Of a DNA stretch of 64,000 nt, positions 1-9,925 are shown in pieces. Position 1 is the first letter of the stretch; each line of letters opens with the position of its first letter. The notes beneath the pieces are model-generated. The model was not told the DNA's origin, made no database searches, and worked only from the letters and a program-made list of their open reading frames with translations. Made by a program: the position numbers and the translations under genes. The stretch is from Comamonadaceae bacterium (GTDB lineage Bacteria; Pseudomonadota; Gammaproteobacteria; Burkholderiales; Burkholderiaceae_C): the NCBI GenBank assembly GCA_027483665.1, contig JAIXUC010000025.1:1-64000 (forward strand), given 5' to 3'.

Positions 1-581
1 TGGCGACTCAACAGCGGGTAAGGGGTTGGCCGGCTGTCCGCTGCATGGACGCTGAAAGCGCAGGAGTTGGTTCCGGTTGCTGAGCCAGCAGTCTCTTGTC
101 GGTCGGAAGTGACCGCGTCGAACTTCGGCAATCCGCTGCCCACCAAGATGGCTGTGGGCGGGTTTGGGCTGGTGGGTGGACCGACCAACTGGCTGCGGTG
201 CGCATCCATGTCGGGCTGCTTCGAGTGGTCAGACCCGGACTCCATCACGGTACGCGAATCGCGGACTTCTGGTCTTCCCGCAGCGTACTCACCTTTCACT
301 TGGGAACTTTCCTTTGCTGTTACCCCTGCTATTGGCGGATACAGGAGGCCAACAGGGTCAGTCCGGGCGCTTACCGCAGCAGGTGGTGAGTGGCGCTCGG
401 TCATGGTCTGTGCTTCCAATTCGTCTCTTGCTTTGACAGGCTGCGAAACAATTGAAACCAAAGTGGTTGCTTGGGCTTGTGGCTTTGCTGGACGCGGCTG
501 CAGGCTCAGTGCAAATAGCGCTGCCAGGTGCAATCCGAGCACGCTTACAAACAACAAAACATGGCGGCTTTTTCGACCCAT
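1..581 (-). CDS. TonB-like energy transducer, N-terminal part (runs off left edge)
   Basis: An open frame starts at the ATG read leftward from 581 and stays open to base 1, so about 193 residues are visible and the C-terminus is outside the window. The protein has a short basic start (MGRKSRH), one hydrophobic segment at about residues 8-27, then a long Pro/Ser/Ala-rich stretch. The last visible residues (PTPYPLLSR) resemble the start of a TonB C-terminal domain. This layout of inner-membrane anchor plus extended periplasmic linker fits TonB-family proteins, which carry proton-motive energy to outer-membrane receptors. The decisive C-terminal domain is missing, so the family call is an inference. 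The gene is divergent from the photolyase, with an inverted repeat between them. Confidence 0.5.
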   Translation of the reverse strand, partial: MGRKSRHVLLFVSVLGLHLAALFALSLQPRPAKPQAQATTLVSIVSQPVKARDELEAQTMTERHSPPAAVSARTDPVGLLYPPIAGVTAKESSQVKGEYAAGRPEVRDSRTVMESGSDHSKQPDMDAHRSQLVGPPTSPNPPTAILVGSGLPKFDAVTSDRQETAGSATGTNSCAFSVHAADSRPTPYPLLSR

Positions 582-588
582 TTGTCGA

Positions 589-620
589 GTGTAGGCAAGT
601 GGCTACGCCCGTGCCTACAC
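589..620. repeat. Perfect 9-bp inverted repeat between divergent genes
   Basis: GTGTAGGCA at 589-597 is mirrored by TGCCTACAC at 612-620 with a 14-base spacer. No T-run follows on either strand, so it does not look like a terminator. It lies just ahead of both divergent start regions and could be an operator for either gene. That role is inferred from position only. Confidence 0.45.
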
Positions 621-678
621 TGAGCCGATGGAGTTACCTGAAAGTCTTCGAGATACGCAGCAGAGTCGCACAGAGCCC

Positions 679-2319
679 ATGGCGCAAGTGGTCTGGCTCA
701 AGAGAGATTTGCGCTGGACAGACCATGTCCCGCTGCTTCGGGCCGCAGAACTCGGCCCCGTTTTACTGATCTGGTTAGATGAGCCTTTGATGTGGGAGCA
801 GGTCGATGCCTCGCCTCGCCACCGAGGCTTTGCTTTGTCCTGTGTTCGTGAGGTAGCCGAATGGGCTAGGCAGCGAGGTGGTCATCTTTGGCTTGCGCAG
901 ATGGACGCCATGGCTTTTTTTAAGACCCTCCGCCGACACATAGGCCCATTCATGCTGCACAGCCATGAGGAAACCGGCAATTTGTGGAGCTATGGCCGAG
1001 ACCAAGCCGTAGCTCGGTGGTGTCAGTCAGCCGGTATTCAATGGACGCAATACCCCAGCAATGGCGTCGTGCGGCGGTTGCATTTGACCGGCGGTCGTGA
1101 TCATTGGAGCAGTCAGTGGGCCAGCAGGATGAACCCAGAGCCAAGGCCTGCGCCTCAAACCATTGCATGGCACAAGTCAAATTTCCCTGAGGGCTTACCG
1201 CTCCTCAGGCTGAGCCGAGCTGAAATGGGTGAAGAGTCAACACTGGGTGGCGTTACCCATGCATGGCACATGCTGAGCAGCTTTCTGCAAGTTCGGGGTC
1301 AGCACTATCGGGGCGACATGTCCAGCCCTATCAGCGCTGAATATGCGTGTTCTCGAATATCTGCACATTTGGCTTGGGGCGCACTCAGTATTCGCGAATG
1401 CGTGCATGCGGTTTGGAGACGGCGACAACAGCTGCTTGCTTTGCCGCATGAGCAACGCCCGGACGGGTTTCTTGCATCTCTTAAAAGCTTCGAATCTCGT
1501 TTGCATTGGCACTGCCACTTTATGCAAAAGCTGGAGACCGAGCCTGGTTTGGAGCATCGCCACATGCACCGGGGCTTTGACGGTCTGCGCGAAGAGGGAC
1601 CATTGGATCGAGACCAGCGGCAACTTTTGCAGGCCTGGGCTGAAGGACAAACGGGATTCCCGTTTGTGGATGCCTGTATGAGAAGTCTGCAGGCCACCGG
1701 ATGGATTAACTTCCGAATGCGGGCTATGTTGATGAGCGTCGCCAGCCAACAACTGTGGCTGCATTGGCGTCACTCTGGACTTCATCTGGCGCGCCTGTTC
1801 ACCGATTACGAGCCTGGCATTCATTGGAGCCAGTGTCAGATGCAAAGCGGCGTGGCTGGCATCAACACGGTGCGCATTTACAACCCGATAAAGCAGGGCT
1901 TGGACCAAGATCCACAGGGGGTTTTCGTGCGCCGCTGGGTCCCCGAACTGGTCGATGTTCCCACCGGCCTGATCCACACGCCCTGGCTGGCTGGCAAGAC
2001 AGGGTTGCGCTATCCCGAGCCCATCGTCGATCTGGCGCACGCAACAAAAATTGCCCGGGACCGTGTTTACCAACGGAAGTCGAGCGATGAGGTTCGGGCA
2101 CGTGCTCGCGAGGTTTACCAATTGCATGGAAGCCGCCACCCGCAGCGCGACAAATCCAACACGCCTCGAGCCACCAAGCCCGAGCTATCGTCGAAGAGAC
2201 GCATGCAACCAGTGGGCGACACCAGGAAAGCTCACCCTTCATCAATAAGTTCGCGCAAAGCAGCATGTGCCACCGCCGCGTCAGCCCACGAGGCTCAGCT
2301 GGGGTTTGATTTCGACTGA
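679..2319 (+). CDS. Deoxyribodipyrimidine photolyase / cryptochrome family protein
   Basis: A flavoprotein of the photolyase/cryptochrome family, expected to repair UV-induced pyrimidine dimers using light. The N-terminus opens with the alpha/beta-domain signature VVWLKRDLRWTDH. The C-terminal half has the FAD-binding helical domain, seen in WINFRMRAMLMS and in GINTVRIYNPIKQG followed by FVRRWVPEL. About 90 residues after that core are basic and low in complexity. The frame is open from an ATG at 628, but the ATG at 679 places the family N-terminus in its normal position, giving 546 residues. Neither start has a good ribosome-binding site. Substrate (CPD or 6-4 product) and exact subclass cannot be told by eye. 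Confidence 0.85.
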   Translation: MAQVVWLKRDLRWTDHVPLLRAAELGPVLLIWLDEPLMWEQVDASPRHRGFALSCVREVAEWARQRGGHLWLAQMDAMAFFKTLRRHIGPFMLHSHEETGNLWSYGRDQAVARWCQSAGIQWTQYPSNGVVRRLHLTGGRDHWSSQWASRMNPEPRPAPQTIAWHKSNFPEGLPLLRLSRAEMGEESTLGGVTHAWHMLSSFLQVRGQHYRGDMSSPISAEYACSRISAHLAWGALSIRECVHAVWRRRQQLLALPHEQRPDGFLASLKSFESRLHWHCHFMQKLETEPGLEHRHMHRGFDGLREEGPLDRDQRQLLQAWAEGQTGFPFVDACMRSLQATGWINFRMRAMLMSVASQQLWLHWRHSGLHLARLFTDYEPGIHWSQCQMQSGVAGINTVRIYNPIKQGLDQDPQGVFVRRWVPELVDVPTGLIHTPWLAGKTGLRYPEPIVDLAHATKIARDRVYQRKSSDEVRARAREVYQLHGSRHPQRDKSNTPRATKPELSSKRRMQPVGDTRKAHPSSISSRKAACATAASAHEAQLGFDFD

Positions 2320-2361
2320 GTCAACCGCACCTCAGCTTTGGTCAATGGCCAGCGAAAAGAA

Positions 2362-3183
2362 CTAGTAAACCAGCCGTTCAGGCCTGATCTCTTGGAGGAT
2401 GGTTGTGGCGATTTCCTCTATGGATTTGGTTGTCGTGCTCAGCCATCGAATGCCGCTGCGTCGCATCATGGCTTCTGCCTCTGAAACCTCCATGCGGCAG
2501 TTGTCCAAGGCTGCATAGCGTGATTGAGGTCTGCGTTCATTGCGAATCTCGCTCAGGCGTTCGGGTTGGATCGTCAAGCCAAAAAGCTTCGCCCTGTGTG
2601 GCACCAAGGCTGGTGGCAATTCTCGGCGGTCGAAATCCTCGGGGATCAGCGGGTAGTTCGCCGATTTGAGTCCGTATTGCATCGCCAAATAAAGTGATGT
2701 CGGCGTTTTTCCACTCCGGCTGACGCCCACCAAAATAACGTCGGCGGTACCCAAATCTCGGTTGGACTGCCCATCGTCGTGGGACAGGGAATAGTTGATG
2801 GCCTCGATGCGGTCGTGGTAGGCCTGACTTTTCGAAACGTCCGAAAAGCGACCAATGCGGTGGTTTGACTTGAGGCCGAGCTCTGCCTCAAGCGGTTGAA
2901 CAAACGTGCCGAACATGTCCAGCAACATGCCTTGGCAACCAGCTTTAATGACCGCCAGCACTTCCATGTTGACCAGCGTGGTGAAAACAATGGGCTTCTT
3001 ACCTTCAACCTCTGCGGTGTGGTTGATCTGTCGCACTGCTTGGTGCGCCTTGTCGACACTGTCGATGAAGGGCAGCCGAACGTGTCTGGGCTTCATCTCG
3101 AACTGCGCCAAGATGGCGTTACCAAAGGTCTCAGCTGTGATGCCGGTCCCATCTGAAATAAAAAACACGGTGCGGTTTGGCAT
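2362..3183 (-). CDS. ppsR: PEP synthase regulatory protein (ADP-dependent kinase / Pi-dependent phosphorylase)
   Basis: A DUF299-family bifunctional enzyme that inactivates PEP synthase by ADP-dependent phosphorylation of a threonine beside the catalytic histidine, and reactivates it by phosphorolysis. The P-loop GVSRSGKT lies at residues 153-160, and the N-terminus reads [14 protein letters not shown], typical of the family. The start is the ATG at 3183 (MPNRTVFF), giving 273 residues; an upstream in-frame ATG would add 21 unlike residues. It is divergent from ppsA, the usual partner, which supports the assignment. The shared 164-bp intergenic region probably carries both promoters. Confidence 0.95.
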   Translation of the reverse strand: MPNRTVFFISDGTGITAETFGNAILAQFEMKPRHVRLPFIDSVDKAHQAVRQINHTAEVEGKKPIVFTTLVNMEVLAVIKAGCQGMLLDMFGTFVQPLEAELGLKSNHRIGRFSDVSKSQAYHDRIEAINYSLSHDDGQSNRDLGTADVILVGVSRSGKTPTSLYLAMQYGLKSANYPLIPEDFDRRELPPALVPHRAKLFGLTIQPERLSEIRNERRPQSRYAALDNCRMEVSEAEAMMRRSGIRWLSTTTKSIEEIATTILQEIRPERLVY

Positions 3184-3347
3184 GAGATTGGCTTGGTTTG
3201 TGGCGTCGGGCTGCCACCTACAATCGTAAGAATAATTTAGATACACATTGCGCCCGCGCGCCGACCAAGTCGTTGTGCCGCCGAGCCCCGCTGGAGCCCA
3301 CCTCTGCGACCACCAGCCCCCGATTTCAAACTCTGGAGTTTCCTTGC

Positions 3348-5765
3348 ATGTCCCAATCGAGCACAGAAGGGGGCCGCGCTACTGCGCTGGTCTTGCCATT
3401 TGAATCCTTAAGAATGTCTGATGTCGAGCTTGTTGGCGGAAAAAACGCCAGCCTCGGCGAGATGATTTCCCAGCTTCCACAGGGCGTACGCGTACCGACG
3501 GGCTTCGCGACGACCGCCCATGCCTTTCGTCTCTTTTTGGCTCATGGGGCGCTTGATCAGCGCATCAACGACCGATTGGCCGCGCTGGACACGGATGACG
3601 TTCGGGCACTGGCGGCAGCCGGGGCCGACATCCGGGCTATGGTCGAAGCACAACCTTTTCCGAAAGAACTGGAGCAGGCAATTCGCGCCGAGTTCGAGCG
3701 TCTCAGTTCGGGCACGCCTGGCGCCAGCTTTGCTGTCCGCTCTTCAGCTACAGCGGAGGATTTGCCGGACGCCTCGTTTGCGGGCCAGCAAGAAACTTTC
3801 CTGAACGTGGTCGGGATCGAGGGCATCCTGAGCAAGACGCGCGAGGTTTTTGCGAGCCTCTACAACGACCGAGCCATCAGCTATCGGGTGCACAAGGGCT
3901 TTGCGCATCAAGGCGTGGCTTTGTCGGCTGGCGTGCAACGAATGGTCCGATCAGACATGGGCGCCGCGGGCGTCATGTTCACCATCGACACCGAGTCCGG
4001 ATTTGAAGATGTGGTGTTCATCACCTCCAGCTACGGGCTAGGGGAGACGGTGGTGCAGGGCGCCGTCAACCCTGATGAGTTTTATGTGCACAAGCCCATG
4101 CTGCGGCAAGGCAAGCACGCAGTGATTCGGCGCAGCCTGGGTTCGAAGCTGATTCAAATGGTGTTCGCTGACGTGCATGAAAAGGCAAAAACTGGTCGTT
4201 TGGTGACCACGGTGGATGTACCTGCAGAGCAGCGCAACCGTTACAGCTTGAGCGACGCCGATGTTCAAGAATTGGCGCGCTATGCGCTGCTGATCGAGGC
4301 CCACTACGGCAGGCCCATGGACATTGAATGGGGCAAAGATGGCACCGACGGCCTGCTCTACATCCTGCAAGCGCGCCCAGAAACCGTGAAGAGCCAGCAG
4401 AAGGGCAAGCCCGAACTTCGCTACCAGCTCAAGGCGCCCAACAGCGTGGATCGGCGTGTGCTTGCAGAGGGGAGAGCCATCGGGCAGAAAATTGGGACTG
4501 GCCCCGTTCGTTTGGTGCAGCACATCAGTGAAATGGACCAAGTGCAGGCAGGCGATGTGCTGGTCACTGACATGACTGACCCCAATTGGGAGCCTGTCAT
4601 GAAGCGGGCATCGGCCATCGTGACAAACCGCGGTGGACGCACCTGCCATGCCGCCATCATTGCCCGCGAGTTAGGCATTCCCGCCGTGGTGGGCTGCGGC
4701 GATGCAACAGAGCGACTGACGGATGGCATGTTGGTGACTGTGAGCTGCGCCGAGGGCGATACAGGTTTCATCTACGACGGTTTGCTGGAGACCGAAGTCA
4801 GTGAGGTTCAGCGGGGCGAAATGCCTGCCATCTCGACCAAGATCATGATGAACGTGGGTAACCCGCAACTTGCCTTTGACTTCTGCCAATTACCCAACGA
4901 AGGGGTGGGTTTGGCGCGCTTGGAATTCATCATCAACAACAACATCGGTGTTCATCCCAAGGCCATCTTGGACTACCCCAACGTAGACGCCGACCTGAAG
5001 AAGGCTGTGGAGTCCGTGGCCAGAGGGCATGCGTCCCCTCGGGCCTTCTACGTCGATAAAGTCGCTGAAGGCATTGCAACCATCGCCGCTGCCTTTTGGC
5101 CCAAGCCAGTCATCGTGCGCCTATCGGATTTCAAGTCAAACGAGTACCGAAAGCTGATCGGTGGCTCCCGCTACGAGCCCGAAGAAGAGAACCCCATGCT
5201 GGGCTTTCGGGGCGCCGCTCGCTACATCAGCGGAGAGTTTGCCGAAGCCTTTGCGATGGAGTGCGAGGCGCTTCGGCGGGTGCGCCTGGACATGGGTCTG
5301 AGCAACGTGCAGGTGATGGTGCCCTTTGTGCGAACACTAGGACAAGCCAAGCGGGTAGTGCAGCTGTTGGCAGACCACGGTTTACGACGCGGCGAGCACG
5401 ACCTGAAAGTCATCATGATGTGCGAGGTTCCCAGCAACGCGGTGCTGGCAGATCAGTTCCTTGAGCACTTCGACGGCTTTTCGATCGGCTCTAACGATCT
5501 AACCCAACTCACCCTAGGGCTGGACCGGGACTCAGGGCTCGAGTTGCTTGCAGCAGACTTTGACGAACGCGATCCAGCGGTAACCGCCATGCTCAATATG
5601 GCAATCCGGGCGTGTTTGAGCCAGGGGAAGTACGTCGGGATCTGCGGACAAGGTCCCAGCGATCACCCGGACTTCGCACGTTGGCTAGCCGATCAAGGCA
5701 TCAGTTCCATTTCGCTGAACCCGGACAGCGTGATTTCTACTTGGCGCGGCCTGGCAGGCTCCTGA
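3348..5765 (+). CDS. ppsA: Phosphoenolpyruvate synthase (pyruvate, water dikinase)
   Basis: Converts pyruvate, ATP and water to PEP, AMP and phosphate, the entry step of gluconeogenesis from C3 acids. The 805-residue protein shows the N-terminal ATP-grasp region ([11 protein letters not shown], then [20 protein letters not shown]), the swivelling phosphohistidine domain with the [13 protein letters not shown] motif (catalytic His about residue 434), and the C-terminal PEP/pyruvate TIM-barrel with [19 protein letters not shown]. The chosen start gives the expected family N-terminus; the open frame extends 50 codons upstream but reads unlike protein. The threonine two residues before the histidine is the expected target of PpsR. 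Confidence 0.97.
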   Translation: MSQSSTEGGRATALVLPFESLRMSDVELVGGKNASLGEMISQLPQGVRVPTGFATTAHAFRLFLAHGALDQRINDRLAALDTDDVRALAAAGADIRAMVEAQPFPKELEQAIRAEFERLSSGTPGASFAVRSSATAEDLPDASFAGQQETFLNVVGIEGILSKTREVFASLYNDRAISYRVHKGFAHQGVALSAGVQRMVRSDMGAAGVMFTIDTESGFEDVVFITSSYGLGETVVQGAVNPDEFYVHKPMLRQGKHAVIRRSLGSKLIQMVFADVHEKAKTGRLVTTVDVPAEQRNRYSLSDADVQELARYALLIEAHYGRPMDIEWGKDGTDGLLYILQARPETVKSQQKGKPELRYQLKAPNSVDRRVLAEGRAIGQKIGTGPVRLVQHISEMDQVQAGDVLVTDMTDPNWEPVMKRASAIVTNRGGRTCHAAIIARELGIPAVVGCGDATERLTDGMLVTVSCAEGDTGFIYDGLLETEVSEVQRGEMPAISTKIMMNVGNPQLAFDFCQLPNEGVGLARLEFIINNNIGVHPKAILDYPNVDADLKKAVESVARGHASPRAFYVDKVAEGIATIAAAFWPKPVIVRLSDFKSNEYRKLIGGSRYEPEEENPMLGFRGAARYISGEFAEAFAMECEALRRVRLDMGLSNVQVMVPFVRTLGQAKRVVQLLADHGLRRGEHDLKVIMMCEVPSNAVLADQFLEHFDGFSIGSNDLTQLTLGLDRDSGLELLAADFDERDPAVTAMLNMAIRACLSQGKYVGICGQGPSDHPDFARWLADQGISSISLNPDSVISTWRGLAGS

Positions 5766-5919
5766 CCAGTGCCGCACGATGAGGCGATGTGAGTGCGCGG
5801 GGTACCCGCTGGCGCCCGCTATACTGAGCGGCTTTGCCTTGCTGCACCGCCCGATTGACCAATCGCCATTTGACGCGGCGAGTTGTGTGGGCTGGCAGCT
5901 TTAACCACAAGGAGAATCC

Positions 5920-6285
5920 ATGCGTCATTACGAAATCATCCTCATGATCCACCCGGATCAGAGCGAGCAGGTACCTGCCATGCTCGAGCGTTACAAAGGC
6001 ATGATCACTGCCGGCGGTGGCAAGATTCACCGAGTAGAGGATTGGGGTCGGCGTCAGTTGACTTACCAGATCAACAAGTTGGCCAAGGCACATTACCTGT
6101 GCGTGAACATTGAGGCTGATCAAGCGGTGATGGCGGAGCTTGAGCATGCCTTCAAGTTCAACGATGCCGTCCTGAGGCATTTGACCGTTCAAAAGAAGAA
6201 GGCCGACACAGGCCCGTCCTCCATGATGAAGACCGTCGAACGCGAAGAAGCCCGCAAGAGCCAACACTCGGACGCAAACGCCTGA
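5920..6285 (+). CDS. rpsF: 30S ribosomal protein S6
   Basis: Small-subunit protein of 121 residues that pairs with S18 on the platform of the 30S particle. The sequence begins [20 protein letters not shown] and contains the conserved [16 protein letters not shown] block. A strong AAGGAGAA ribosome-binding site lies just before the ATG. It heads an operon with priB, rpsR and rplI at gaps of about 10 bases. The roughly 150-base region upstream holds the promoter and possibly an autoregulatory leader; I could not identify the leader with confidence. Confidence 0.97.
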   Translation: MRHYEIILMIHPDQSEQVPAMLERYKGMITAGGGKIHRVEDWGRRQLTYQINKLAKAHYLCVNIEADQAVMAELEHAFKFNDAVLRHLTVQKKKADTGPSSMMKTVEREEARKSQHSDANA

Positions 6286-6295
6286 TGGCGTTGGT

Positions 6296-6589
6296 GTGAA
6301 CCAGACCCGACTTATTGCCCACATCTCCGAACTCAGCCCACTCCGATACACCCCAGCCGGCATTCCTGCATTGAATCTGACGCTAGAGCATGCGTCCCTG
6401 ATGTTGGAAGCCGGTCAGGATAGGCAGGTGAAATTGGTCTTGAAATCGGTGGCATTGGGCGGTTTGGCCGAAATCCTTGCCCGGGTTGACTTAGGCAGCG
6501 AGTGGCGGTTTTCTGGTTTCCTGGCGACATCGCAACGCGGTAAGCACCCCATTTTTCATATTCAGGACATCGAGTCCATCATTTCTTAG
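6296..6589 (+). CDS. priB: Primosomal replication protein N (PriB)
   Basis: A 97-residue single-strand DNA-binding OB-fold protein that helps reload DnaB at stalled forks with PriA. The start is GTG at 6296, ten bases after the rpsF stop, and the frame begins (V/M)NQTRLIAHISEL. The ending GKHPIFHIQDIESI is typical of betaproteobacterial PriB. Its place between rpsF and rpsR is the classical one, and dnaB follows in the same direction, so replication restart and helicase genes are neighbours here. Confidence 0.93.
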   Translation: MNQTRLIAHISELSPLRYTPAGIPALNLTLEHASLMLEAGQDRQVKLVLKSVALGGLAEILARVDLGSEWRFSGFLATSQRGKHPIFHIQDIESIIS

Positions 6590-6598
6590 GAGTCCAAC

Positions 6599-6880
6599 AT
6601 GCCCGGACCAAAACGTTTTAACAAAGACAAGCGCCCCAAGCGCAACACGCAGTCCCTCCTATTCAAGCGCAAACGCTTCTGCCGCTTCACCGTCGCCGGC
6701 GTGGAAGAAATTGACTACAAGGACATCGACACCCTTCGCGATTTCATAGCCGAAAACGGCAAGATCATTCCAGCTCGCTTGACGGGTACTCGTGCCATTT
6801 ACCAGCGCCAGCTCAACACCGCCATCAAGCGAGCACGCTTTTTGGCGATGTTGCCTTACAGCGATCAGCACCGCATTTAA
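6599..6880 (+). CDS. rpsR: 30S ribosomal protein S18
   Basis: A 93-residue small-subunit protein that binds 16S rRNA next to S6. The conserved core is [20 protein letters not shown] followed by the basic block [20 protein letters not shown]. The ATG follows an AGGAGTCCAAC ribosome-binding site and sits nine bases after priB. It is co-transcribed with rpsF, priB and rplI. Confidence 0.97.
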   Translation: MPGPKRFNKDKRPKRNTQSLLFKRKRFCRFTVAGVEEIDYKDIDTLRDFIAENGKIIPARLTGTRAIYQRQLNTAIKRARFLAMLPYSDQHRI

Positions 6881-6890
6881 GGAGCCGACC

Positions 6891-7343
6891 ATGCAAATCA
6901 TTCTTTTAGACAAGGTCGTCAACCTCGGCAACCTCGGAGAGATCGTTCGCGTCAAGGACGGCTATGCACGTAATTTTCTGATCCCCTCTGGTCGTGCTCG
7001 CCGCGCGACGCAGTCGGCTATTGCCGAATTTGAAACGCGACGTGCCGACCTGGAAAAGGTCGCTGCAGCGAAGCTGGCTGAGTCTCAAGCACAAGGCGAA
7101 AAGCTCGCTGGCAAGATCATCAAGTTGACCCAAAAGGCAGGCGTTGATGGCCGACTGTTTGGCTCTGTCACCAACCACGACATTGCCGAAGAGTTGGGCA
7201 AGCAGGGTTTCCCGGTGGTGAAGTCGCAAGTGCGTATGCCAAACGGGCCCATCAAGATGGTCGGCGACAGCTCGGTGAGCGTGGCACTGCACACTGATGT
7301 GGTGGTAGAGATCACCATCACCGTCTACGGCGAAACTGCCTGA
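6891..7343 (+). CDS. rplI: 50S ribosomal protein L9
   Basis: A 150-residue large-subunit protein that anchors at the base of the L1 stalk. It shows the L9 N-terminal motif [13 protein letters not shown] with GYARNFLIP, a long connecting helix, and the C-terminal domain ending in [13 protein letters not shown] good AAGGAG site precedes the ATG. It is the last gene of the rpsF operon and is followed within 80 bases by a clear terminator. Confidence 0.97.
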   Translation: MQIILLDKVVNLGNLGEIVRVKDGYARNFLIPSGRARRATQSAIAEFETRRADLEKVAAAKLAESQAQGEKLAGKIIKLTQKAGVDGRLFGSVTNHDIAEELGKQGFPVVKSQVRMPNGPIKMVGDSSVSVALHTDVVVEITITVYGETA

Positions 7344-7417
7344 TCCGTCTACCAATCCCGCCTGACGGGTTGGGTGCTTCTGCTATCCCATAAGCCCTGA
7401 GTCCTGTCTCTCCATCC

Positions 7418-7451
7418 AACAGCCGCCTGAATACAGGCGGCTGTTTTTTTT
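7418..7451 (+). terminator. Rho-independent terminator after rplI
   Basis: A 12-bp perfect stem (AACAGCCGCCTG / CAGGCGGCTGTT) with a four-base loop is followed by a run of T. It ends the rpsF-priB-rpsR-rplI transcript and separates it from dnaB. Confidence 0.92.
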
Positions 7452-7594
7452 GTGTCCTGCAAATCACAGCTTTTCAACAGGACTTAGGCTGCTTATCCCC
7501 AGGCTTTTCACTGGTCTGCGAGTCGGTCGGGGCGTAGCATGAATCGCGTTGTTAGCTGAAGTTTTTAGCCTCCACCAGCCCGCTTGGTTTTTCC

Positions 7595-9010
7595 ATGGAC
7601 CCTGTGTATTCCACCTTAGACCCAGACTTGGACTTGCCTCGTGGCATGGACCGCCAAGTCGCGCAGCTGCGCATACCACCGCATTCAACCGAAGCAGAGT
7701 CGAGCGTGCTGGGTGGTTTGTTGTTGGACAACGGCGCTTGGGATCGCGTGGGCGACCTGCTCAAAGACAGTGACTTCTATCGCTACGAGCACCGTCTGGT
7801 GTTCTCCGCCGTTGCGGTCTTGGTCAATGCGTCAAAGCCTGCTGATGTGGTGACGGTTTTTGAACAGTTGCAAAGCTTGGGCAAAGCCGAAGAAGTAGGA
7901 GGCTTGGCGTACCTTAATTCACTCGCACAGTACGTACCCAGTGCCAGCAACATCCGCCGCTACGCCGAAATCGTGCGTGAGCGTTCGATTTTGCGCAAGC
8001 TGGTGAGCGCCAGCGACGAGATCGCGACTTCTGCTTTCAATCCGCAGGGCAAGCCGGTTGCCAAGATCTTGGACGAGGCTGAGCAAAAGATCTTCAACAT
8101 TGGCGAAGAAGGTTCGCGCATGAAGCAGGGCTTTCAGTCGATGGAAGCCCTGGTTGTACAGTTGGTGGACCGCGTGCAGGAGATGGCCGACAACCCCAAC
8201 GACATCACGGGCGTACCCACTGGCTTTTACGACCTGGACCGCATGACCGCTGGCTTCCAGCCCGGCGACATGGTGGTCTTGGCGGCTCGTCCATCCATGG
8301 GCAAGACCGCCTTGGCCATCAACATTGCAGAGCATGTGGCGCTCAACGAAGGCTTGCCAGTGGCGGTGTTTTCCATGGAAATGGGAGCCTCGCAACTGGC
8401 CGTTCGTATCGTGGGCTCGATTGGCCGCATCGACCAAGGCCATCTGCGCACCGGCAAGCTCACGGCAGAGGAATGGCCGCGGCTAACCGAAGCCATTGAA
8501 AAGCTGCGCCATGTGTCGCTGCACATCGACGAAACAGCGGGCCTCACACCCAGCGAACTGCGCGCCAATGCGAGACGTCTGGCGCGCCAGTGCGGCAAGC
8601 TGGGTTTGATCGTGGTCGACTACTTGCAGCTCATGAGCGGCTCCAGCAACTCCGATGAGAACCGTGCCACTGAGCTGGGAGAAATCTCGCGAGGGCTCAA
8701 GATGCTGGCCAAAGAATTGCAGTGCCCGCTCATTGCCTTGTCGCAGCTCAATCGCAGCGTGGAGACGCGCACCGACAAGCGCCCCATGATGAGTGACCTG
8801 CGAGAGTCCGGGGCCATCGAGCAGGACGCTGATGTGATCATGTTCATCTACCGCGATGACTACTACAACAAAGACTCCAAAGAGCCTGGCGTTGCGGAAA
8901 TCATCATCGGCAAACAGCGCAATGGGCCTACAGGCACAGTCAAGCTGACCTTCTTGAAGCACTTGACGCGCTTCGAGAGTCTGGCCTCCGGTGCTTCAGG
9001 CGACTACTGA
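7595..9010 (+). CDS. dnaB: Replicative DNA helicase DnaB
   Basis: Hexameric 5'-3' helicase of the replication fork, 471 residues. It has the N-terminal DnaB domain (IPPHSTEAESSVLGGLLLDN) and the RecA-like ATPase domain with Walker A AARPSMGKTALA (about residues 229-240) and Walker B LIVVDYLQLM (about 336-345). No intein or insertion is visible. The start is the first ATG of the frame; a second ATG 51 bases on would also retain the whole fold, and neither has an obvious ribosome-binding site. A TTATCCCCA sequence at about 7494, one mismatch from a DnaA box, lies upstream. The 3' end overlaps the convergent psd gene by seven bases. Confidence 0.97.
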   Translation: MDPVYSTLDPDLDLPRGMDRQVAQLRIPPHSTEAESSVLGGLLLDNGAWDRVGDLLKDSDFYRYEHRLVFSAVAVLVNASKPADVVTVFEQLQSLGKAEEVGGLAYLNSLAQYVPSASNIRRYAEIVRERSILRKLVSASDEIATSAFNPQGKPVAKILDEAEQKIFNIGEEGSRMKQGFQSMEALVVQLVDRVQEMADNPNDITGVPTGFYDLDRMTAGFQPGDMVVLAARPSMGKTALAINIAEHVALNEGLPVAVFSMEMGASQLAVRIVGSIGRIDQGHLRTGKLTAEEWPRLTEAIEKLRHVSLHIDETAGLTPSELRANARRLARQCGKLGLIVVDYLQLMSGSSNSDENRATELGEISRGLKMLAKELQCPLIALSQLNRSVETRTDKRPMMSDLRESGAIEQDADVIMFIYRDDYYNKDSKEPGVAEIIIGKQRNGPTGTVKLTFLKHLTRFESLASGASGDY

Positions 9011-9870
9011 TCAGGCAGATTCATCAGTGCTTGACCCATGCGGATGGTGGTGCCGCTGGTGATGCCCTGTGCCAAGCGGAAATCGGCGGGCCCCAAGACG
9101 ATGATGGTCGAGCCATGTTCGAAATAGCCCATTTCCTGACCTTTTTGAAAAGCCGCTGAGCAAGGCATCAAAGCGCCTTGGCTTTCGCGCAGTGGCTGCT
9201 TGAGGAAGTGAAGACGGATGCCCGCCACCAGAACCGCAGCCACGGGAACCAGCGTCACTGGCTGCCCCTGGCTTTGCAAGGTGGTTCGAATGACAGCCCT
9301 TTCGTTGCGGCAGTACAGCTTGGGGACGCGCGCCAACGCTGGTGGATTCACGTTCCACACATCACCCGGCACATGCTGCACGCCCTCTACGGTGCAGTCG
9401 TGGGGCGCATGGAAGCGGTGGTACATGCTCGAGGTCAGGCGCAGCGTCACGTAGCAGGCATGGCGGTGTTTCTCCGCCAGTTCCGTGTCCAGCAGCAACT
9501 CATGCAGCGCGTAGCTCTGTGACTTGGCCTGAAGCAGTTGGCCGTCCTGCACATGGCCGCAGGCGCCAACGATGGCGTCACACGGACTGCTGAGCACCTG
9601 GCTGCGCATATCGATCAATCGAGCGCCTGGGCGAAGTTCGCGTGTGAAGCAATCGTGCAGGCTTGAGAACCGCTGATGGCGGGCGTCGCTCAGGTCCAAG
9701 TCTGCGAACCACCGCCAAAGCGCCATCGACACCTGAGGAACGGGGGGCAGGGTGGTGTGGCTGACCCATCCCACAAGGCGGGTCAGCCATCGACGAGGGA
9801 TCTGGTTGGTCAACGCGAAGTTGAGCGCATCTGTGCGCACGAGACTCTGGAGCATTTCTTTGGGGTTCAT
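9004..9870 (-). CDS. psd: Phosphatidylserine decarboxylase proenzyme
   Basis: Membrane-associated pyruvoyl enzyme that makes phosphatidylethanolamine from phosphatidylserine. The 288-residue frame starts at MNPKEMLQSLV and ends with the self-cleavage site FEHGSTIIVLG. Cleavage before Ser254 would leave a 35-residue alpha chain with an N-terminal pyruvoyl group. Other family landmarks are HRFHAPHDCTV and GDVWNVNP. Length and motifs fit the long, Escherichia coli-type PSD. Many related bacteria also have a short PSD near pssA, so this could be a second copy; that cannot be tested from the window. It is divergent from the class III aminotransferase, 55 bases away. Confidence 0.92.
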   Translation of the reverse strand: MNPKEMLQSLVRTDALNFALTNQIPRRWLTRLVGWVSHTTLPPVPQVSMALWRWFADLDLSDARHQRFSSLHDCFTRELRPGARLIDMRSQVLSSPCDAIVGACGHVQDGQLLQAKSQSYALHELLLDTELAEKHRHACYVTLRLTSSMYHRFHAPHDCTVEGVQHVPGDVWNVNPPALARVPKLYCRNERAVIRTTLQSQGQPVTLVPVAAVLVAGIRLHFLKQPLRESQGALMPCSAAFQKGQEMGYFEHGSTIIVLGPADFRLAQGITSGTTIRMGQALMNLPDQ

Positions 9871-9925
9871 GAGGGTGTCAAAAGCAGGGCGTAAAAGCAC
9901 AGGAGATGTCAATTGGAGTGAGCAC

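Noticed and set aside
67-594. A 175-codon plus-strand frame at the left edge
   Set aside because: The opposite strand reads as a membrane-anchored Pro-rich protein leaving the window; this frame has no signal or motif.
7494-7502. A DnaA box (TTATCCCCA) before dnaB suggesting a replication origin
   Set aside because: Only one imperfect copy was seen, with no AT-rich unwinding region or dnaA/dnaN neighbours.
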